Shown here: one piece after another, positions 25,059-37,136 of the stretch
How the letters are laid out: the number at the start of each line of letters is the position of its first letter
Position numbering within the stretch: the stretch's first letter is position 1
Assembly (NCBI GenBank): GCA_023055505.1
Contig: JALIRH010000007.1
Coordinates: forward strand, 13,085,773-13,149,772
Source: Callipepla californica brunnescens
Taxonomy: Eukaryota > Chordata > Aves > Galliformes > Odontophoridae
Direction: 5' to 3'
Length of the DNA: 64,000 bases
Notes under the pieces: model-generated
Told to the model about the DNA's origin: nothing
What the model saw: the letters and a program-made list of their open reading frames with translations, nothing else
Databases searched by the model: none
Position numbers and translations under genes: made by a program

Positions 25059-26438
25059 GAGCTTAAGATTCTGGCTTTAAAAATAATGCAATAACTATTG
25101 TCACTTAGCAACATCAATTAGTATTTCAAATAAAGGGGCTTGCATGCTTAAGCATTTTCCCAAGATTTCAAATAAGTGTTGCTCATATGTGTGTGTGAAC
25201 AATTTGAAATAATTTCCTAAAACCATTTTTTTTTTTTAATGGGGGAGACAGGCTGTTGGCTTATTAAATTGTGGGAATGAGTAGTGCAGGGCAAGCAAAG
25301 AATGCCTCTTATGGAGTCCTGACTCTTTCACTGAGCACCTGACAAGATATGCATGTCTCCTAGGTAGCTATATTAGCCACGCATGTGTGCACATCACAGC
25401 ATGTCTTCCTTCCAAATGCTGGTAGAAAGGGCTAAAAAGTCACTGCAAATTAAGCATCAGGCATGGTAGTAATGTAGGCAGGGATTTGCTACCATATCTC
25501 ATTTCTTTTGTGTGAATAAATTGCCCTCTGACCTGAAAGAATATGTCTAGAGTGAGAAATTACTTGCCCCAGATCCCACTATGACCTGTTCAACTCAAAC
25601 CTTGAGTGGATTTATGTACCTTCAGCTTATTATTTGCAGCAGTTTCCTTAATTCCAGAAATGGTGAGGTTCTCAGTATCTAGGCCTGTGCTTGTGGCTTG
25701 CAGTAGTACAAGGTTACAACTGCCATGAAGGTTTGACCAATAAAAATGAGCAATTTGCTTTTGCAAATTCAAAAATAAATCACATTATTCCTTTCCACGA
25801 GCTTGGAATGAATAAATCTGCATTCAGAATGTGTTGCTGGGGACAGAAGAGGGATCTTCCCATTGTAATGGCAGAAGAGCATTACTTATATTCTTTTCAA
25901 GGCACTTCCCATTGTTATGACCACTCAATCTACAAAAACCATGGTAGATTATGTAGATTCCTTTTCTTGCCTTGCCTTTTCCACCCCTTGCCTGCTGCTA
26001 CCACGTTTTTCAGAAAAGAATAGAGGAAACCTGTGTTTATGTTACTATGGAGGATCTCTGTCATTCTGCTCCTTCTGTATATAAAAGTATCTCATTTCTG
26101 CTGCAGGTTATCTGGCAGAGAAAGCAAGAAAGTACATCCAAGGTATCTAGAAAACTCATGGCTAATGCTATGATATAATGTCATAGGGCTGCCAATAGTA
26201 ACAGGTCATCAGTGCTGCATATATAGCATTGCCTTTTACTTCTGAAATGTGGAAGCAGCAGTTTTCATCTAGTTGCAACAAGGGAGGTTTTCCCCTATAA
26301 ACCTGAAGGAAAATTTCCTCAAGAGCAAAAACCTAAAGCTGATTATTCCATGCTCTAAAGCCCCAGTAAAGAAGGTTGCTATTCTGATAAATGAGGACCC
26401 ACAAATCCTTAAATTGATCACGTGTTCAAATTCTGAAT

Positions 26439-26989
26439 GCATGTTGCTGCAAAAGTAATGCCTCATATTTACTTCCGTGGACACTACAACAGTGGCAAGG
26501 AGTGCAATAACACTACTTAATAGAGTAAATTCTCAGATAAAAAGCACTATTTTTCAGTGTAGTTACTACCATAAGCTGATTTGTACAGATGAACTGATTG
26601 AAACACTTTTCATTTTGTGTGTGACAGTTATGCATGACTATCTGGAAAAAGACTTTCCTTTCAGTTTCCGTTACCACGGCTGAAATGCATCATCCACTAC
26701 CTCACTGTGCTTGCATCCTCTGTTTGGTCTCCATGAGCATTCTGTGAGTGCCAATGAATGTCAGTGGGTGCCATTTCTTTTCTGGATGGAGTTCAGTTCT
26801 GTACCTTTCCTTCATACACACTTCCATTTCTGCTGCCTTTTGTTGCACAGCAACAAAATGTAACAGAAAAAAGTGTGACATAACATTGCTAGGGAGGTTC
26901 AGCCACTACTGTCATACCACCAACATCTGCCTCTGACATCATGGGCCAACATAATAAAAGAGGAGGCATTACTCTTGGAGCAGCCTTCA
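26439..26989 (-). mobile_element. Mariner element, Galluhop/Mariner1-like, non-autonomous remnant
   Basis: The left end (GCTGCAAAAGTAATGCCTC near 26445) and the right end (GAGGAGGCATTACTCTTGG near 26960) are inverted copies of each other and match the ends of the element at 7842-8711. Read on the minus strand, the inside holds the same blocks: the 5' part with the TGTGTGAAGGAAAGG stretch, ATGGCACCCACTGACATTC, GTGAGGTAGTGG, and near the other end the reverse complement of TTCTCAGATAAAAAGCAC. A TA follows the right end (26990-26991); no clear TA lies at the left, so that border is approximate. About 550 bp, far short of a full ~1.3 kb mariner, and no intact transposase frame. Short plus- and minus-strand frames inside it are not genes. 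Confidence 0.8.
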
Positions 26990-29296
26990 TATAGTCACAG
27001 TTTAATTCCTGCAGGGAACCTGTAGGAAAGAAGTTCTTGATAAAAAAAATCCCTAAAAATAAATTGCATAATCCTCCAGCTGTCACATGCTTATTGCTAG
27101 TCTATGGAAAAGTGAAAAATAATGATAAATTATCAAAGGAATGTGCACTTCTATGGTGTTATTTACGCATTTTTTTCTTTGGCATGAATACAGCTACAGC
27201 AGCCACATGGAAATACATGATAGCTATAGATGAGCAGGTGTATCTTTGCAAACTAAATGTTAGAGAACTGTTACAAGAGCAACAATAATTTCCATGAAGG
27301 AGAACTAGAAGTCTTGTCAATAATGCTACAGTCATGTCGAAAAGCAACCTTTAACATTATAAATGTATCAGAAATATATTACTTTCTCAGCCTGGCACAC
27401 AGGAGGACATGTTTTGTTTTCTTAAAGAATGACTTCTTTTGTTAAGGTGGTTGGAGGCATACATTGGGGCAGAAAGGGTGGGGGTCTTTGTGGCAGTGGG
27501 ACTGACTTGCTACCGGTGGTAATGAAAGGCTGGTCCATGGTAATGACTATCCTCGTTGTAACTCACTGCAGTTTAATTCCCCTCAGATCTTGTAGCCTCC
27601 AGGCTAAGGGTTGCCAAATATGAGTGCACTGACAGATACACCTCCTGGAAGGGCAACATGGTTGCTCACATCTGGGTTTGGACCCTAGACCTCTAGTCAT
27701 CTGTTCTGTGGGGGAGAATGAAGCCATCAGACCTTTTTCTCTAGGTCCACATGAGCCCCAGCTGCAAGTTGCACTCTCGTCACTGTGATGGAAGACTGGG
27801 AGTAGTGAAAGGGTTCATCAGCATTGTTCTCTTCCTGTCCAAAAGCAAATTCTGGTGTGGGTAGCTGTTCGTGCCAAGTCTGACTGTGCAGTATTTCCAG
27901 AAGCTCAGTACTTGGAAGTCTGGTCCAGCATCTGCCAAAGTAAGAACATGGTTAAGCCAGCAGTTCAATTGTTAATCAAAAAAAAAAATGCCAGTTAAAC
28001 AGATTTATGAGAAGGCAGACTTTAGTGCCTTAAGACATGGCTCTTGGTCATCAACCTGGAAACCTCTACATGTGAACTACCACATCCAGTCCTCAAGGGT
28101 GATGAGAAACAGGAAGAGAAAAGGCTACGGGACATTAAAAGGGCAAGAATTTTACCCAGCAGGCCCGGATGTGCTATGTTTAGTCCCTTTCAAGTCTAGT
28201 AACAATATGAAATCAGCCTCAGATAGGTAAGAATTTTCACATTTGGGTCTAAAGATTTAACTACTATGAAGTTTTTCGTTGTCTGTCATTACTTTGTTGA
28301 TTTCCTTTTTAGTTTCCTTTAGCAAATATGAATTTCATTATACTACTTAGAGGTTTCCCTCAGAATCTAATGCAGGCTTTACTTACCATTTAAATACTGA
28401 AAAAGAAATAAAAGCAACAAAAAAAACACTTCCAAATAAACTGAAGAAAATCTGCATTTAAAGGCAAATGTCTACTATGACCTAACAGACTCTTTTTTCC
28501 TGCTTTTTGTTTTTGTTGCTAACTTCTGTGATTTTGTCTGTGTTTCAAATGAGATTTCTGAGAGCCAGTGAAATAGCTTCATGTTAGGGGGGTTATTTTT
28601 ATAATTCAGTGCATCCAAACTTCATGAAAAATATGCAAATCACTTTCATTATAACCATATCTTGTCTCAACATGCAGCATGCATAGTGCCAAAAATGAAT
28701 GCATTCATGGCATCTTTTGGGTCCTAAGATCCAATTATGTCTTTTGTTGTTCCTTTTTGGCTTTCTGTGTCAGCTGCATGCTCTGTAAAGTTACTGATTA
28801 CTGACCTGTTGGCAACTTTACAAATCAGCTTTGAAATGCAAGCTGTCAGTAGCTCTTGAGTATCCCAGTCCCAGGTTACCAGGGCCGTGAAATACTGCAA
28901 ACTGAATTTTTAATCTGTTTTCTCTTTACTTCTGTCTAGCTTTTTCCAGGTTAAGGTCAATTTTGAAACCAGTTGAATTCTTTAATAGTCACTGTCTTCG
29001 CAGTCCTCACTGAATTCAAAAGGAAGAACAATTTTTTTCACTACATTAATATTAATATATATATATCTTTTTACTATGGGGGCTTATTACAGTGGGATAT
29101 TTTCTGTTTAAGTATTCACTGTTAGATCACGAAGTGCACTACAGTCTAGCCAAAATATTGCTTTATGAAGATATAAGTGAACTGTGCTAATGTGAAATTT
29201 CACTGCCCCTCATCTAAAATCCAATAGCCTTTCTCTTGTACAATTTTTCCCTTCAGCACTGCTGAAGGAAAAATCTTTCTACTTCAGATACATGTC
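26990..29296. other. Unique sequence, no gene recognised
   Basis: No supported gene. A plus-strand frame at 27988-28230 (80 codons, basic middle part) ends beside a consensus splice-donor sequence AG|GTAAGA at 28226/28227; this is discussed as a weak lead. The stretch 28620-28870 looks compositionally even and free of repeats, so it could be conserved non-coding DNA, but that cannot be judged from one sequence. Confidence 0.55.
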
Positions 29297-29555
29297 ACGG
29301 AATCACAGATTCATAAAATCATCAAGATTGGAAAAGACCTCCAGCATCATCCAGTGCAGCTGTCCACCTACCATCCATATTTCCCCACTAAACCATGTCC
29401 CTTAGTACAACATCCAAACATTTCTTGAACACTTTCAGGAATGGTGACTCAACCTCCTCCTTGGGTAGCTCGTTCCAGTGCCTGACCGTTCCTTTGGAGA
29501 ATAAATTTCTTCTAATATCCAACTTGATGTCCTTCGAATGTCCTTTGTCTCACCT
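29297..29555 (-). mobile_element. CR1 LINE fragment, 3' end
   Basis: It begins with the inverted CR1 tail (GGAATCACAGATTCATAAAATCAT) and TTGGAAAAGACCTCC, then CCCACTAAACCATGTCCCTTAG and GCTCGTTCCAGTGCCTGACC, ending near TTTGTCTCACCTTTTG. It is from the same subgroup as the copy at 43650, sharing the CCACTAAACCAT and AGTACA blocks. It is 5'-truncated with no coding capacity. Confidence 0.88.
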
Positions 29556-29974
29556 TTTGAAATGCTACAACTGCAGTTTACTTAGTAATTCTACCATCAA
29601 CCCTTGATCTTCATTTTAAAAATTTTGGTTGTTGTTGTTTTGTGTAAGTAGGCCAGTGCTAGAATTTTTGACCTAAATGTGAATCAAAGCCATCATCTTC
29701 ATTTATTCTTCAAGTATCTCCTGGTACCAATCATCATTTAGGAATTTGCTTTGATGTGGAGAGTAGATGCTTATGTGTTTGAAGCAGTGAATAATCCTAG
29801 AATGCTTTATTTTCAAATACCACACTGATTCTTTATTTTACTGGATATCCTTAAAGTCTTTCTTGTTTTTTTCAAGTTCCTATTCCATGATGACACACCT
29901 AATCATATATAGTTATCATCTTTTTTTCATTATATCTCATTCCATGATCCTAATATTCTCTGAGTTTTCTCTAG
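29556..29974. other. Short unique stretch between CR1 copies
   Basis: AT-rich sequence with a GTT-repeat patch near 29628. I see no gene or repeat in it. Confidence 0.6.
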
Positions 29975-30065
29975 TGGTTGGCAGTCCTGCCCATGGCAAT
30001 GGGAGTGAAACTAGATCTTTGGGGTCCCTTCCAGTCCAAGCCACTATATGATTTTGTGATTCTAA
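29975..30065 (+). mobile_element. CR1 LINE tail fragment
   Basis: About 90 bp of CR1 3' end on the plus strand: CTGCCCATGGCAATGGG, TCTTTGGGGTCCCTTCCAG, then the tail TATATGATTTTGTGATTCTAA. Orientation is opposite to the copy 420 bp to the left. Confidence 0.8.
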
Positions 30066-31389
30066 GATTCACCATAGCACTTTGCATACTCTTACAGAAT
30101 CTCATAATAATGTGATATTTTTCACAGTCAGAGTTATTCTTTACTACCAAGGGACATAGGTCAGTAATAGGTACTGTGGTAGTATTTCCATGTCCACTTT
30201 ACAGTGAAATCTATAATTGCAGTCAACTGAAACTGGATTTACTTATGGCTGGAAGCAGTGCTTAAAATTGAGTAGGCAGAGGCACTTTGCATCAGGATTT
30301 AATGAAGATGCTATTCAGCACATACTTCAAAACTTAGAAAACTGGAGGTATCTGGGGCAGAAACTTACTAGAAATGTACACTGAGTATCAAAATGTACTT
30401 AGTGATTCAAAGATAACCTGCAGTAGTAGGAAATTCTTATATCTGTACAAACTATCTTTAGTCAAACTTATTCTGTAACTGGCATTTCACATGATTCCCA
30501 GTCTGGGATTCTTAAGAATCCATATGAACTGCTCTTCTTTCTGGTTAAATGGATAGAAGAAATATTTGGTTAGTTTCTTCTTTCTGGTAACAGTTTTATT
30601 TTCTTATTCATGCAGAAGCTTGATGACAACTGAGAACTTTTCACTTCTATTCGTTTTAGTGGAAACTGGACAACAGTAGATGAATTTTGTAGTAGCAGGA
30701 TGATTAGTACACAGAAAGTCTCCTATACAGAACAGGTACTGAAAACTTATTTTCTTACTAATTCATAAGTAAAATTTACACTCCCAGTGGAATTCATTTA
30801 CAATATGTTTTAAGGAATATGCTAATTATATCTAAAAATGATGAATCATTAACCAAAAAAGAGTAAAAAAAACCTGAAATGCTTCTACTACAAACCCTGT
30901 AAACAAACAAACAAACAAAAAACTGAAGAAAAAGTATTTCGATCACGCACATCTTGTGTTTAAACACTGAAAGACATTCTGCATTGCTGTGGGAATAATA
31001 TGATCCATCCTATGGAAGATGGCCATGGAGCTGCTCATGTTCCTATTTTAGGAAGAGGAGCTCTAACTATCTCCACAGACATTCATCCACAAAGGTTCCA
31101 TAACATTCAGGTTTTTATGGATACAGGATTCCAGGGTGTTAGGCCTCTAAAAATTCAGAAAATCAGAGTTAATGGATTTTTCATAGATTTTCTATGAGCA
31201 GGTTGCTATGACTGTATTCTCATGGGTTGCTTGGGACTTATGTTGCTGCACAGGAGAGAAGACTGGATGAGAACTAAATATCTTGATATTATTTACTATT
31301 TTTCAATTCTACCTTTTTTTAATAAGTATGTTTTAAGAAATTGTATTGAGACAAGTGAGGAGTTACGCTTTTTGCACATATGGCTAGAA
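30066..31389. other. Unique sequence, no gene recognised
   Basis: AT-rich sequence with an AAAC simple repeat at 30901-30922. Frames are below 70 codons with no family resemblance. Confidence 0.6.
30901..30922. repeat. AAAC simple repeat
   Basis: Four to five AAAC units followed by an A run. A similar AAAC run occurs at 51244-51268. Confidence 0.9.
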
Positions 31390-32026
31390 AATCACAGAAT
31401 CACAGAATTGTAGGGGTTGGAAGGGACCTCTAGAGATCATCCAGTACAACACCCCTGCCAAAGCAGCTCCCTAACCCAGGTTGCACAGGTAGGCATCCAG
31501 GTGGGTCTTGAACATCTCCAGAGAAGGAGACTCCACCACCTCTCTGGGCAGCCTGTGCCATTGCTCCATCACTTCACACATTTGTGTGGAACTTCCTGTG
31601 CATCACTTTGTGGCCATTTCCCTTTGTCCTATCACTACACACTGCTGAGAAGAGACCAGCTTCATCCCTTTGCCTGATGCTTCTTAGATATTTATAGGCA
31701 TGCATCAGATCCCCCCTCTGAGTCTTTTTTCTTCAGGGCTGAACAGACCCAAGTACCTCATCTTTTCCTCATAAAGGAAGTATTCCAGGCCCTTTATCAT
31801 CTTTGTAGCCCTCCACTGGACTCTTTCAAGGAGATCTCTGTCTTTTTTGTACCAGGGAGCCCAGAACTGAACTGTCCAGGTGAGGCCTCACCAGGGCAGA
31901 GTAGAGGGGGAGGATCACCTTCCTTGACCTGCTGACCAGGCTCTTTTTAATGCACCCCAGGATGTCATTGGCATTCTTGGCCACCAGGGCACACTGCTGG
32001 CTCATGGCCAACCTGTCATCCACCAG
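31390..32026 (-). mobile_element. CR1 LINE, 637-bp 5'-truncated copy
   Basis: The left end has the inverted tail (ATCACAGAATCACAGAATTG) and TTGGAAGGGACCTCTAG. The body keeps all standard blocks, including CTCTCTGGGCAGCCTGTGCC, AAGTATTCCAGGCCCTTTATC and GGTGAGGCCTCACCAGGGCAG. Sequence stops matching CR1 just after ATCCACCAG at 32026. It closely matches, in inverted orientation, the plus-strand copy at 46311-46951, so both belong to the same young subfamily. It encodes only the last part of ORF2 with frame breaks. Confidence 0.92.
31826..32026 (-). pseudogene. CR1 ORF2 C-terminal fragment
   Basis: The minus strand encodes the C-terminal part of CR1 ORF2 (the LINE endonuclease/reverse transcriptase polyprotein), with recognisable runs such as [16 protein letters not shown] and [14 protein letters not shown] frameshift after that breaks it. 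The catalytic domains are absent because of 5' truncation. The open frame continues upstream into non-repeat DNA to 32152, giving a chimeric 108-codon frame that I take as chance. Confidence 0.8.
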
Positions 32027-34849
32027 ATGACATCCAAAAACAAGATAGCACCATTCAAATATTTGTGGAAAGTGAAGGTGATGAAAATGAGCAGGGCACC
32101 AAAAAGGATGGAGAAGAACGGATAAAACTGAAACTGAGCAGCAAAGAAACAACTTGAAGCAGCTTCATTTTGCCAAATAACTCTTGAACCAGAGATAACT
32201 GCTGATGACTAATAATAATAGTTATTTGGCTTTGGTAGCACTCATAACATGATAATTGATGGGCAAGCGCTTTTCTCCAGGTATGACAACCTATCATACA
32301 AGACAATTAAAAATAAATCACATCTGTGTTTGGAAAGCTAAGCACATAGTGAGAGCTACAAATAGTATTTGTGAACAACATACTCTCTTTATTAGCTACC
32401 TTGCTTTAGGCACCACAGTTTGAAATTTTTAATCTTTTTTGGACACTGCTTTCGATTAATCAGAGGAGAAATTAAACAGACTACGAAGACTTTTGTAAGC
32501 GTGATTGAAAAGTGTCCTGTAAAGCTGAGTGACTTTATATGACTTCATATATGAGCATAAGAGAGCAATTAACTTTTCCAAACACAAACAAAAGCTCTCT
32601 GTTTTGATAATGTAAAATAGAAAACCAGTGCGCAAAGTAAGCTTTGAAACTTATTTTGGTTGCTGCTCTGACAAGCTTTTGCTGAAATCCATAGAACAAT
32701 TATAAGGTCACACAAGGTAATGTGTGATGTTAGGGTAATTCAAAGACTTACATCTTTCATAGGTAATGACATTCATCATTGTTCACCCTTAGAAGTGTTA
32801 TAAGGTAATGCTAGACTGTTTTACCATTTAGTGGGATATCTTTGGAAGCCAAACAGCCATCTTACAGCCCAGTGAACTTTAGACACAACATTTCCAGCCA
32901 GCCCCACAAAGTGGCTGACCCCAGGGACAGCTGAGTTGACTGCTCTACAGCTGAGAGCAAGGATGCTAACATGTCGTCTTGTTACCAATGCAGTATAGGC
33001 AGGGGACGAATTTATGGAAGAAAGTGTGTCACAACTCTCTGTCTTGGGGATACACTAAACTTCTCATTGTGCTTTCTGATACTGTAAAACCATATTGGGA
33101 ACACTTGTTCCTAACACAGCAGTGAGCAAAGGATAAAAAACAGAGTTGGAAGCCTATCGTTGCATACCGTGCCCTGAGCTCTTGAGTTTGGATATAACCA
33201 ATAATCTCAGCCTGCATTTTGTTTTCTATCCTTTTCTTTAGTCATGCATGAAGGAAAGGGAAGAGATCGCAGGAAAACCCAGCTCTTTGCTCATTATACT
33301 TCCTGCTGCTCAGTGTGCATCTTCTCGCATGAGGTATGTGTTTGCACACAGCTTTTTTCTTGCTTTGCTATGACTAACCAGAGAGCAAAGAACTCCAAAG
33401 AGACTCATTAAACCTATGAAAGCTGCCATAGTTTGTCACATGTGGCTCTGCACACGCAAACAGAGCATTACTTTTATAGTACACTGCAAGTCTCTCCTGC
33501 AACAATAGTAACTTGTGTCACTGCTTTAGTCTCTGGAGAAGCTACTATTAAATGGTAGATGTTAGTTTAATATTAATAATTGTCTTAACTTCATACATCT
33601 ACAGGATTTCATCTAGGAAAAGGGAGCAATTCATTTTTGTTCATAAAAACAACATTTCTCTGAAGGGAATTTAACAGATGTAACAGGGTTGATGTCAGGT
33701 GCAGCATAATGAAAGCAAGACACTTTGAACTGTCAGTGACTCTCTAACTGCTCTTTGTATTATGCTGGCAGAGGTGTGCTTGCTCCAGTTCAAAACAGCT
33801 GCTCTCTCACAAGTGTACTCCTGGCTCCCATTCACTGCCCTGCAAAGAAAAGAAGGGCTGCAGGAGTTAAAAAGGTAGAAAAAAATATCTGGACCATGTG
33901 AGAAACATCTGCCTACACATCAGTATAGTTTAGAGTGGTCAAGAAATCACATTATGCTTTATAGAACTTGCGTATTGTCATTTTAAAGAGGAAATGCTTA
34001 GAAAATGAAGATTCATTAAAGCTGTAGGATTGGATGTCAGGCGAACACCTCTTTCATCATCCAACACACCACCGTGGGGAGTGGTGCTCTTCGGCAGTGC
34101 ACTCTCCATTCTTTCCCAGTTAGTTTTAAATAAGTACTAGGGCTTCTGCCACTTCTCTATGAAAAAATATTAATAGGTCTTAGCAGCATGAAATGTCTAG
34201 CTACAGTTTGCCTTTCTCCTTTTTTATCTCATTATACTTATGTTGCTAGCTTGTAGTGTTAAGGATTTCTCTTTGTTCATTTTTTTTTATATGTCCTTCA
34301 CTTTCTTGTCATCTTAATGGCACAAATTTAACTATTTTCTTTCTTCACAGATTCATATTTTTGACCACTTAATCAATGTTGTGTCTTTTTTTTATTCCCA
34401 TCATAATTCCCTCAGCTCTGTCCATACCTTTCTGGCTGAAACTCTCAGCACTGTCTGCAGTATTAATAAAGAATGCATGATGCTGTACTAAAAGGGTTTG
34501 CTGGCATGGATTTGAGATGGCCTCTAAACTCTAGTGGTAAAGTCACAAAGTAAGCTGTACGGTTCATGTGAAGTTATTAAACATTCATGCCAAACTATGG
34601 CACATTTGTCCCAGGTTGCACAGGTATGTAATTTTAAGATTAGTGTTCAGCTGTTTCTTCAGTCCTACTGGTTCAAGATTGTTTTCCTTTCATTGTTTTG
34701 ATATCTATTTGCCGCCTGGCAGAGCTTATTCTTTTGAGAGTATTTATAGAAACCTTCCTGTTCTGCCATGTACTTTTTTTATACATGCAACTACACAATG
34801 ATTTCCTGGGGATTCCTGAAGAATGGGTTTGGGCTTCTGGACCATGGTC
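32027..34849. other. Unique sequence; charged open frame at its left edge
   Basis: No supported gene. Immediately right of the CR1 border, a plus-strand frame runs 32026-32157: 43 codons, about 44 percent D/E/K/R, ending in TGA. It is noted as a lead, not called as an exon. The rest is AT-rich and without recognisable repeats; frames are below 85 codons. Confidence 0.55.
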
Positions 34850-34983
34850 AAAAGAAACAGGAACTGTTGAACTAGATGAAACTCAGAGCAGCCTGACCTA
34901 GATGTAGATGTCCTTGTTCATTGCAGAGGAGTTGGACTAGATGGCCTTTATGGGTTCCTTCCAACTTAAATGATTCTGTGAAG
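34850..34983 (+). mobile_element. CR1 LINE tail fragment
   Basis: Plus-strand 3' end of CR1, diverged: GAGCAGCCTGACCTAGATG, then TTGGACTAGATGGCCTTTA and TTCCTTCCAACTTAAATGATTCTGTGA at the end. No coding sequence. Confidence 0.85.
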
Positions 34984-37112
34984 AGAAAACTATAAACACT
35001 GTATGCATTTGTGTCTGCAGTGGTCTGATGTTGTTCATAGATAACAATCTTAAAAGGCAACTGATTTTTTTAATCCAAATAAAATCCATATTCCCACCTT
35101 CCAGGTGGCATAGGAATACCTGGGAGAACGTAACAGCCACTGTGTTTTACTACAGGTTAAGATTATAAGAAAAGGAAGTTTTTGGTAATTATACTAGGTT
35201 TTTTCTGTTCCTGTTGACAAACTGCATATAGATTAGAATGGGAAAAAAGACCATACTGATCTGACTTCTGTATTGTATGTATTTGGAAATCCATATTTGA
35301 CTACCTTTTAATAAAGCACCAGGTCACACTAAATACAATTACTGGTGTGATCCATTCAAGATACAGTGTTCCCAACACAATAAAGTATTTAAGAATTTGC
35401 CTAATATTAAATACGTTTGAATATGTTACTGCAAATTCACCTACTGAAGGGCTTCCTTGAATAAAGGTGACTTTAAGCAAATATCTAAAATACTCCAACG
35501 AATTACAGCTTATCTTTCATATGATAGTGAGAGTTGAGTGGAGTCACTATAAGTGTGCAAAATTATGCACATTTGTGACATGTTTGTGGTTTTGCAGGAT
35601 CAGGACTTAATTCATTTGTTGTAATTTACATATTGAACTCTGTATTAATGAAGAGAATTGGAGCTGGTCTTTTTTAATTGGCAATTTTAATTTAAAAAAC
35701 CTTAAGAAAAAGTGTAAACTATAGAGTAATAATGTTAGTTCAGTTCCCTCAGGCAAGCCTTACATCATTTTGTTTGTATACAGTAAATAAGCCTAGAGAG
35801 AATAAAATCCAAGCCAATAAAAGGATTATAGAAACAAGTTTCATAATGAAACTTTACACATCAACACATTTGCCACTGAAGGCACAACGTGTGTGGCTGA
35901 ACCACTGTTCAAGATAAAAGCTCTTCTGGCTGCCCTATTTCTCACTGGCCTCTGAAATGCTCATTTACTTAAATATATTTTCTTATGGCATCCTTGAAAG
36001 GGAGATCTATTATTTGCATGCTGAACATGCATGTTGGCACTCCTTTTACAAAATATTTTCCAGAACACAAGAGGCAGGGAAAATTCAGGAAATCAAGTCA
36101 CTAACAAAGCACTACAGCAGGTCTGAGTGGGCTGAATATTCAGGCTTTGGCTGAAGGCATGAAAAGACTGAGAGCCCTGAGATTTTTATGTTTCTCTGTC
36201 TCTTGAAGTCCCAGTCATACAATGATTTCCACTCATATGAAGCACACTACAGGACTCTGGCCTGAAATAATACAGTACTGTAAGAGCTGCACTGTTAGAT
36301 CAATCATCTGCTTTTATCAGCCTCCTCCTCCTTTTCTGCCTGCAAAGAGTGGATTTAAGCTACTCTTGCTTGATATAAAATTCAGTGCATTTGGCTGAGT
36401 AGTGGAATTGTAGACACAACTTCTTTTCTATGGACATCTTACACACTGAATGAAGCTGCTCCAATCACCAGCCACACTCGAGTACCTGCATTGCCTTGGC
36501 TTGTTTTCAGGCAGACAGTGTCGGTGCCTTTTCTGCAAAGAACAGCAAGTATGACAAAGTGGCAAAGGTGAAAACTCAAGCAGCGTCTGTACCAGCCAAC
36601 AAACTACTCAGCCAGGCTTTTAGGAAGCATCCACACAGATGAGGAAACTACACTGCAGGCTTTGGTCCTGAGGTCAAAGATGTATCATTAGAGACATCAT
36701 TTCCTGATATTAGAGGCTCCAAGTCATTAGTCTTTTAATACATAACATCAATAGCTGTAATGAAAAATGTGGGTAGGATGTAGAGAATCCCCTGAATCTT
36801 AATGTACTGTCTGCAAACGGAAGCATAATGTGGTATATACGTCAGCTAAACTGGAGAGGAATGAAGGGTCAGGTGGAGAAAATGAAGAAGGCAGCAGCAA
36901 AGCCTCTGATTCTCACATGTGCATTCAGCTCTCTTCTGCTCATGGGGTCAGCACAAGCTGTGCCTCTGCAGACATACCAAAATGGAGCGCGAGTGGGATT
37001 TCTGCAGAACACCCGGCTGTTCTGGCTCCAGCACAGGGAGACATTTCACGCTGCACGCAGCAGATGGGAGCTAGGAAGTTCAGCCCAAGCAGAGAAGTTT
37101 GCACACATATGC

Positions 37113-37136
37113 GTATATATATATATATATATATAG
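37113..37136. repeat. TA microsatellite
   Basis: About twelve TA units, visible directly. Open frames that enter it end in alternating Tyr-Ile and should not be read as protein. Confidence 0.95.

Larger units (their letters stand above)
17881..26438. other. Unique sequence with microsatellites, no gene recognised
   Basis: No supported gene. Contents include a CA microsatellite (19433-19452), an ATTT repeat (19693-19710), a ~66-bp tandem duplication near 21125-21250, a pyrimidine-rich stretch (21640-22180) that gives a Pro/Leu/Ser-rich frame with no family match, a poly-A tract at 22646-22662 and poly-T at 25038-25058. The 127-codon minus frame at 19208-19591 crosses the CA repeat and is not convincing. 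A possible old LINE scrap lies around 21300-21480, too weak to call. Confidence 0.6.
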
